The translations under genes were made by a program, and so were the position numbers. Shown here one piece after another: positions 4,871 to 6,099 of a stretch of DNA of 6,099 nt. The notes beneath the pieces are model-generated. The model had not been told where the DNA came from and did no database searches. It was given only the letters and a program-made list of their open reading frames with translations. Within the stretch, counting starts at the first letter, position 1. Each line of letters begins with the position of its first letter. This DNA comes from Nitrospirota bacterium (lineage in GTDB: Bacteria; Nitrospirota_A; Leptospirillia; Leptospirillales; Leptospirillaceae), in the NCBI GenBank assembly GCA_021829515.1, contig JAKBPM010000047.1, positions 1 to 6,099 of the forward strand, written 5' to 3'.

Positions 4871-5928
4871 TTTGCCGCCAAAATATCCCTATCATGGGTC
4901 ACATGACAGGATGGACATGTCCAGTTTCTGTCTGATAGGGTCAGGGCCGTATTCCTGTACCCACAAGAACATAGCTTAGAGCTTGGCTCGAATCGCCCAA
5001 TGGTCCGAACATATTTTCCTTGCCATCCAGCTTTTGTCTCACAAAAATCCTTGAATCTCGACCAACCGCTTTGTCCAATATGTCTGGCGAGACAGTGGTT
5101 TTTCATCATCCCTGCCACATTCAGATCCTCAAAACACAAGGTTCCAAACTCACTGACCAACCTCGTCGAAACCTTATGGAGAAAGTCATTCCGTTTACTA
5201 GTAACTCTCTCATAGACTAATGCCAGATTGACAACAGCCTTTCTTCGATTCTTCGATCCTTTTTTCTTCTTGCTGATCCTTTGATGCAACGCCTTGATCC
5301 GGCCCAGATCCTTTTCCAGATGCTTTGGGTGTTCAATCTTCTCTCCTGTACTAAGCGTCAGAAAATGTTTCAATCCAAGATCCAGACCAACAGCGGTTTC
5401 TTCAACATCCTGAATAGGTATGAGAGCTTGGTTTTCACTCTCGACCAGAACAGATGCGAAGTACTTTCCAGTCACAGTTTTGGTTATTGTGACTGTCTTG
5501 ATGATTCCCACAAATGTTCGAGAGAACCGGGTTTTGATGCGCCCAACTTTTGGAAAAACAATTGTGCCAGATGAAAATTCAACTACAACCCCTTGGGGAA
5601 AGGATGCTGACTGTTTTCCCCATTTGCTCTTGAATTTCGGGTAGTCTGTCTTTTTCTTGAAAAATCCTGTAAATCCCCGGTCCAGATGGATCAGGGATTG
5701 TTGAAGGGGCTGTGAAGCGACTTCAGAAAGCCAGAGATACTCTTTCTTGAGAAGAGTCATCTGGCGACTGATCTCGAAGATGGAGAGTCCCTTCTGATCT
5801 TTCTGCCATGTTTTTGTCTTCAGATCCAAGGCCCAGTTATAGACAAAGCGACAGCATCCGAATTGCTTGGCAAGAAACTCAACCTGTTTTTCATCCGGCT
5901 CAATCCGGTATCGATAGGCCTTCAACAT
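4777..5928 (-). CDS. tnpB: TnpB, RNA-guided nuclease of IS200/IS605 family
   Basis: This intact 383-residue TnpB has the normal family length. It opens MLKAYRYRIEPDEKQVEFLA and FGCCRFVYNWALDLK, the usual N-terminal helix-turn-helix region. The RuvC-like nuclease residues are all in place: Asp183 in GLDLGLKHFLTLS, Glu267 in FEDLNVAGM, and Asp348 in HDRDILAANNI. The zinc-binding segment has SSKLCSCGYRN (Cys320, Cys322) and WTCPSC (Cys338, Cys341), so the first knuckle is CxC rather than the common CxxC. A basic stretch, KKKKGSKNRRK (220-230), fits RNA binding. TnpB proteins use an omega RNA to cut DNA next to a target-adjacent motif and help the IS persist. The gene converges on fic with only 40 bp between stop codons. 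It has no evident Shine-Dalgarno sequence. Confidence 0.95.
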   Translation of the reverse strand: MLKAYRYRIEPDEKQVEFLAKQFGCCRFVYNWALDLKTKTWQKDQKGLSIFEISRQMTLLKKEYLWLSEVASQPLQQSLIHLDRGFTGFFKKKTDYPKFKSKWGKQSASFPQGVVVEFSSGTIVFPKVGRIKTRFSRTFVGIIKTVTITKTVTGKYFASVLVESENQALIPIQDVEETAVGLDLGLKHFLTLSTGEKIEHPKHLEKDLGRIKALHQRISKKKKGSKNRRKAVVNLALVYERVTSKRNDFLHKVSTRLVSEFGTLCFEDLNVAGMMKNHCLARHIGQSGWSRFKDFCETKAGWQGKYVRTIGRFEPSSKLCSCGYRNTALTLSDRNWTCPSCHVTHDRDILAANNIKRFAFVKQNTSGGTGGETVEMPINKRDR

Positions 5929-5934
5929 GTTTAT

Positions 5935-5963
5935 AGAATATTCAAATTTTCTTTAAAAGTCAA
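5935..5963 (-). promoter_or_regulatory. tnpB promoter, probably giving a leaderless message
   Basis: On the minus strand TTGACT (-35, 5958-5963) and TATTCT (-10, 5935-5940) are separated by exactly 17 bases, close to the sigma-70 consensus. Only six bases lie between the -10 and the tnpB ATG at 5928, so transcription should begin at or next to the start codon. This agrees with the absence of a ribosome binding site. Confidence 0.65.
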
Positions 5964-5974
5964 GAGGGGGTACA

Positions 5975-6099
5975 GTAATTCAAAATTTGGAAATTCCTTA
6001 TTTTTAAAGAGATAAGAAGGAATGTGGACAACCAGCGGGAATGGCCATGGAGGCATCGGCGGTGGAAATCGCTTGAGGAAGGGTTCAAAAGGAAGAAGT
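5975..6099. other. Sequence beyond the IS left end (probable fic flank)
   Basis: If the left boundary at 5974 is right, this is the DNA that followed fic before insertion. Joining plus-strand 4713 to 5975 keeps the fic frame open through CNSKFGNSLFLKR to a TAA at 6013-6015. An imperfect hairpin is possible, with ATTCCTT at 5993-5999 and AAGGAAT at 6017-6023. Another plus-strand frame is open from 5979 to the right edge and includes VDNQREWPWRHRRWKSLEEG from a GTG at 6024. It has no proper ribosome site or recognised family and could be the edge of a further gene. Confidence 0.35.

Larger units (their letters stand above)
4714..5974 (-). mobile_element. IS200/IS605-family element carrying only tnpB (IS1341-like)
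   Basis: The element consists of tnpB, its promoter and subterminal structures. No tnpA Y1 transposase is in the window, so mobility would need one in trans. In the element's own orientation (minus strand) the right end has the conserved form AATCCCC-hairpin-GGGGAG, then ATGTCAA. Ending at TCAA, the right cleavage tetranucleotide known for IS608, puts the right boundary at 4714. The left end is less certain. The only TTAC (IS608 target) upstream of tnpB on the minus strand corresponds to GTAA at 5975-5978, giving a left boundary of 5974 and a length of 1261 bp. No target duplication or terminal inverted repeat is expected for this family. The right boundary is fairly secure; the left boundary is inference. 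Confidence 0.7.

Noticed and set aside
4714..4935. 73-codon plus-strand frame across the IS right end
   Set aside because: It overlaps the IS right-end structures and the antisense of the tnpB 3' end. Such frames recur wherever this IS type occurs and are not genes.
1..6099. CRISPR arrays, tRNA or rRNA genes
   Set aside because: No regularly spaced direct repeats, tRNA cloverleaf signatures or rRNA-like conserved segments were seen.

Overview
This is a 6.1-kb bacterial window of moderate GC with purine-rich Shine-Dalgarno sites. Its content is typical of a variable chromosomal region: membrane transporters, a housekeeping-type cupin, a Fic-domain protein and the remains of two unrelated insertion sequences. 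The species cannot be read from the sequence. An acidophilic Nitrospirota such as Leptospirillum is only a guess from overall gene style.

Layout. Positions 1-1968 are read on the minus strand and hold two paralogous major facilitator superfamily (MFS) transporters. One runs off the left edge (1-259) and one is complete (685-1968). The gap between them carries a possible 33-residue ORF with a good ribosome binding site. Just upstream of the complete transporter, and sharing an ATGA stop/start with it, is a decayed N-terminal fragment of an IS1595-family transposase (1965-2249). Positions 2250-2728 hold only weak small ORFs. A pirin-family protein of the YhhW/quercetin 2,3-dioxygenase type follows on the plus strand (2729-3427). 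Next comes about 590 bp without a convincing gene but with a perfect 9-bp inverted repeat, then a Fic-domain gene (4020-4736, plus).

The right-hand part is an IS200/IS605-type element carrying only tnpB (minus strand, 4777-5928). It has a recognisable right-end hairpin (4725-4745) and a strong promoter (5935-5963) that should make a nearly leaderless tnpB message. Its right end runs into the 3' end of fic. The last six or seven Fic codons and the stop codon appear to be IS sequence, with the TAA in the hairpin loop region. The IS therefore seems to have inserted into the tail of fic and given it a new C-terminus. With IS608-like ends (TTAC at the left, TCAA at the right) the element would span about 4714-5974.

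Most notable points: the Fic protein has Gln instead of the catalytic His in an otherwise intact Fic motif; its C-terminus is IS-derived; and the TnpB guide RNA (omega RNA) would by position carry fic 3' sequence as its guide, so it should recognise the uninterrupted fic allele. Nothing here amounts to a clearly new multi-gene system.
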